This document shows, in pieces, positions 4,528-6,679 of a stretch of DNA of 6,679 bases. This DNA is from Phycisphaerae bacterium. GTDB taxonomy: Bacteria > Planctomycetota > Phycisphaerae > UBA1845. Location: positions 1 through 6,679 of the forward strand of contig BQJS01000228.1 of assembly GCA_021604825.1 (NCBI GenBank), written 5' to 3'. Numbering within the stretch: position 1 is the stretch's first letter; each line of letters starts with the position of its first letter. The notes beneath the pieces were generated by a model. That model did no database searches and was not told the DNA's origin. It saw nothing but the letters and a program-made list of their open reading frames with translations. Position numbers and translations under genes: made by a program.

Positions 4528-6679
4528 CTATGGGAGGTTCTCTGTCAATTCAAGCGTGCCCAGGTAGTAGAAACCGGTGCCGTTGGTGTTGGCTGCACCC
4601 TTGTTTACGGTGATGACGATTTCGTTTTGGGCGTTGGGGGCGATACCGGTAGCTGAGACGATCTCCGAATCGTTGCCGGCTGCGTCTAGTGATACGGTGG
4701 TTGTTGCAGCACCGCTCACCTGATAGTCGGTGGTGCGATTGTCTCCCGCCCCCAGACGCGAGGCGCAGAAAATGAAGTCATACGTCGCGGCCGGATTCAG
4801 CCCGGTCAACGTCATTTCGACGGTGGGGTAGATCCCGCCCGAGAACGTCACATCATTGCCAAATAACGAATCCTGCGTCGCGGTGGCTGGATAGTTTCGA
4901 AGGGCCAAGTCACTACCACCTGCCGGCGCGGTCGTACCGCTCGTGTTCGATCCGTTGAACCGAAGCGTCGGCGACATGTCGAGCGTGATGCCGGTGTCAA
5001 CGTCGGCAACGCTGCGCAGACCAATCGTTGACGTGAAGTTGGTCCCGTTGACGTTGTTCCAATACAACACTTCGCCAGTCGTTTCGATCGCGGTACTACC
5101 GAAATCGATCAACACCGTCGAATCGGAGGAAGCCGGCGTCACCGTCAATTCGACACTCGCCACCGCATCGACAAAACCGGCGGAAGTGGCTGTGACCGTC
5201 GCTGAATAGGTGCCCACCGAAACGCTGGTTGAGTCGGCCGTTGCCGGGAAAGGTATCCCCGTCTGAGCGGAAAGCGGCATGCCCAACCATGTTGGATATT
5301 GCAGGGAGTCGTTGTCGATCGCATCGAGTGAGATGATCGCCGAGCTGGCATCGCTCGTTGTGACGGTCATGTTTTGAGAATCCTGATTCGCCCCGGCTTC
5401 CACGCTGAATTGCAGGAGTAGCGGCGAGATAGCCAATTCGGGAACTTCCGGAGCCGTCTGCAATTGCAGGTTCTGGTAGTCAACGAGATCAACATCACCG
5501 TCAGAATCGCCATCCGCAAAGCAACAATCAAGACCGATCGACGAGGGATAACAAGGTGGCGATACGCACGGCCCGCTCATGCACTCAGCCGTCGCGCCAC
5601 CATCATCAAGTGGCACACTCACTGTGACGTTGTCGAAGATGACAAACGAATTGCCAGTGGTGTTCTGCCCCGAGAAATGGTCGAAGAAGCCCAGCATGAT
5701 GTTCCCCGACTCAAACCCAGATGCATTGACCTCCTGCGAAATCACTTCGCCATCAAGTCGCCACGTCACCACCCCATCGAGCTGTTCGACTTCACCAGCC
5801 ACCCATTGACGCCCCGGCGAGCCGGTCACCGACGCCCCCACCGGATCGCCCACAACCGACGGAAACAAACCCGAGAGCAGTGATTGGCTGTTGTCCCATT
5901 GAGCGAGCGCTCGACGCGTCGGTGCCGCACCATTGTTGCCCCAATACGCGTTGTAGTCCTTGATCGAACCATCCAGCGAGCTGGACCCCGGCGAAACGTC
6001 GCCGTCGCTGGCGGCTGCGAAGTAGACCCCATCGGTATCGCTGCCGACGTCCGCCGACGCGTTGAGCAATGTACCGGCGTGGTTGATTCCCGCGCAGGCA
6101 TGTTCGGTTGACCCGCCCGAATCCCAACTGATGTACATATCCCAGGTAAGCTTGAAGTCGCCCGCGAAGCTTTGTCCGATTGGATATGCGCAGATTCCAG
6201 AAGCATCGGCTGGCCCGGCGATCGTGTTGGCTTCCATCATCAACCCGCGCGTCGTGCCGCCAGTCGAATTCGGCGCAGAGGGTATCGAGCGCGTGCTGTA
6301 ATCGAAGTGGAAAGCAGCCGTATCGCCCGCGTCCTTCGCAACGGTTGTCCACGATGCACTGGTATCCGTGTCGAAATCATCTCCCCACGCTTGCAGGAAG
6401 ATGCGCTCACATTCGTCGGGCGTACCATTGGTGTTGCAGTCGATGCTTGTCGCGCCCGCAATGTCGCAATCGTCGGGCGCACCGTTGCCATTACAATCGT
6501 CTTCAAACAGATCCGGTATGCAGTTCGAGTTGCAATCCAAACCAGCCGCACCGCACGAATAGCCGAGGATCAAGTCGGCAGTCACTTGCAGTTCCGTCGC
6601 CTCCTGCTCGCTAAAACTGGGGAACACTTTCGGCAGCCCAAACGTGGGCGACTGATACACCGTCCCGAAAATCACCAGC
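4528..6679 (-). CDS. Large modular secreted protein, 3' part (Ca-loop repeats, LamG-like, dockerin loop, Ig/BACON-like and malectin-like regions)
   Basis: The reading frame is open to the window edge; a GTG at 6675 is the first possible start seen, but the gene very probably begins upstream. Residues are counted from that GTG (715 to the stop). Regions in order: an unassigned segment (1-45); three Asp-Cys-Asn calcium-loop repeats (46-90); a LamG/concanavalin-like beta-sandwich region rich in Trp and Asp/Gly turns (about 97-355), ending FVIFDNVTVSV; a Cys-rich linker (364-385); one dockerin/EF-hand loop with Asp at 388, 390, 392, 396 and 399 and Gly393; an Ig/BACON-like region (about 412-513); and a beta-rich module beginning VLIDFGS (521-527) and ending FYYLGTLEL (702-710), malectin-like in style. 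No catalytic motif, sortase signal or PEP-CTERM anchor is visible. The many Asp loops and Cys pairs fit a secreted, Ca-binding surface protein that may bind carbohydrate; that role is inference. The C-terminal half of the architecture is least certain. Confidence 0.85.
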   Translation of the reverse strand, partial: LVIFGTVYQSPTFGLPKVFPSFSEQEATELQVTADLILGYSCGAAGLDCNSNCIPDLFEDDCNGNGAPDDCDIAGATSIDCNTNGTPDECERIFLQAWGDDFDTDTSASWTTVAKDAGDTAAFHFDYSTRSIPSAPNSTGGTTRGLMMEANTIAGPADASGICAYPIGQSFAGDFKLTWDMYISWDSGGSTEHACAGINHAGTLLNASADVGSDTDGVYFAAASDGDVSPGSSSLDGSIKDYNAYWGNNGAAPTRRALAQWDNSQSLLSGLFPSVVGDPVGASVTGSPGRQWVAGEVEQLDGVVTWRLDGEVISQEVNASGFESGNIMLGFFDHFSGQNTTGNSFVIFDNVTVSVPLDDGGATAECMSGPCVSPPCYPSSIGLDCCFADGDSDGDVDLVDYQNLQLQTAPEVPELAISPLLLQFSVEAGANQDSQNMTVTTSDASSAIISLDAIDNDSLQYPTWLGMPLSAQTGIPFPATADSTSVSVGTYSATVTATSAGFVDAVASVELTVTPASSDSTVLIDFGSTAIETTGEVLYWNNVNGTNFTSTIGLRSVADVDTGITLDMSPTLRFNGSNTSGTTAPAGGSDLALRNYPATATQDSLFGNDVTFSGGIYPTVEMTLTGLNPAATYDFIFCASRLGAGDNRTTDYQVSGAATTTVSLDAAGNDSEIVSATGIAPNAQNEIVITVNKGAANTNGTGFYYLGTLELTENLP
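4540..5121 (-). other. C-terminal malectin-like/beta-sandwich module of the large secreted protein
   Basis: This encodes residues 519-712. It starts with VLIDFGS, has YWNNV (538-542), LRFNGSNTSGT (571-581), a YPATATQDSLF stretch (595-605), TGLNPAATYDFIFCASR (624-640) and DNRTTDYQVSG (645-655), and closes with FYYLGTLEL. Modules of this look recur at the ends of large planctomycete and verrucomicrobial secreted proteins. The malectin or galactose-binding fold is a guess from the pattern, not a search result. Confidence 0.5.
5479..5514 (-). other. Dockerin-type EF-hand calcium loop in the large secreted protein
   Basis: Residues 388-399 read DGDSDGDVDLVD, a textbook 12-residue EF-hand/dockerin loop with Asp at positions 1, 3, 5, 9 and 12, Gly at 6 and Val at 8. 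Only one copy is visible, whereas cellulosomal dockerins carry two, so a calcium-stabilised linker is more likely than cohesin docking. Confidence 0.7.
6406..6540 (-). repeat. Three Asp-Cys-Asn calcium-loop repeats (thrombospondin type 3-like)
   Basis: This encodes residues 46-90. The second and third copies read DCNGNGAPDDCD (60-71) and DCNTNGTPDECE (79-90), separated by a short IAGATS spacer. The first, DCNSNCIPDLFE (47-58), has a Cys in place of Gly and no Cys in the closing position. Such Asp/Asn/Gly loops with a Cys pair are common in large secreted planctomycete proteins and are expected to bind calcium. Confidence 0.75.

Noticed and set aside
5479..5514. Cellulosome-type docking by the dockerin loop
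   Set aside because: Only one loop is visible, whereas cohesin-binding dockerins have two, and no cohesin or glycoside hydrolase motif is seen.
5464..5883. 139-codon plus-strand frame opposite the large secreted protein
   Set aside because: Antisense shadow; the minus-strand frame shows clear calcium loops and domain order, and the plus frame shows no motif.

Overview
The window looks like a piece of a Planctomycetota-type chromosome. The pointers are a large secreted protein with Asp-Cys-Asn calcium-loop repeats and a single dockerin-like loop, a lipoprotein with an Asn/Gly-rich linker and InlB-like repeats, and a moderately GC-rich base composition. The phylum is an inference from protein style; there is no rRNA or other marker to prove it.

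All five recognisable genes lie on the minus strand, so the transcription order runs from high to low coordinates. (1) 6679-4528 is the 3' part of a large modular extracellular protein whose N-terminus is outside the window: Ca-loop repeats, a LamG-like beta-sandwich region, an EF-hand/dockerin loop, an Ig/BACON-like region and a C-terminal malectin-like module. (2) 4402-3011 is a lipoprotein-type M16 (insulinase/pitrilysin family) zinc peptidase with an intact HxxEH motif. (3) 2960-1989 is a lipoprotein of unknown function with a Thr-Asn-Gly repeat linker and two divergent InlB-type repeats. (4) 1901-372 is a complete ComM/YifB Mg-chelatase-like AAA+ ATPase. (5) 232-1 is the first 77 residues of a membrane transporter resembling the AspT/YidE/YbjL family, cut by the window edge.

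Intergenic gaps are 125, 50, 87 and 139 bases, so no stretch over 300 bases lacks a gene. The M16 peptidase and the lipoprotein are close enough (50 bases) to be co-transcribed, and both carry lipoprotein signals with Asp after the lipobox Cys, so they may share a compartment. The gap also holds a possible promoter for the second gene. comM is a housekeeping/transformation gene with no obvious functional link to its neighbours. The 139-base gap before the transporter holds a strong imperfect hairpin without a T-tract.

I see no tRNA, rRNA, CRISPR array, insertion sequence or phage gene. I do not see a convincing new multi-gene system. The most open questions are the M16/lipoprotein pair, the modular secreted protein and the intergenic hairpin.
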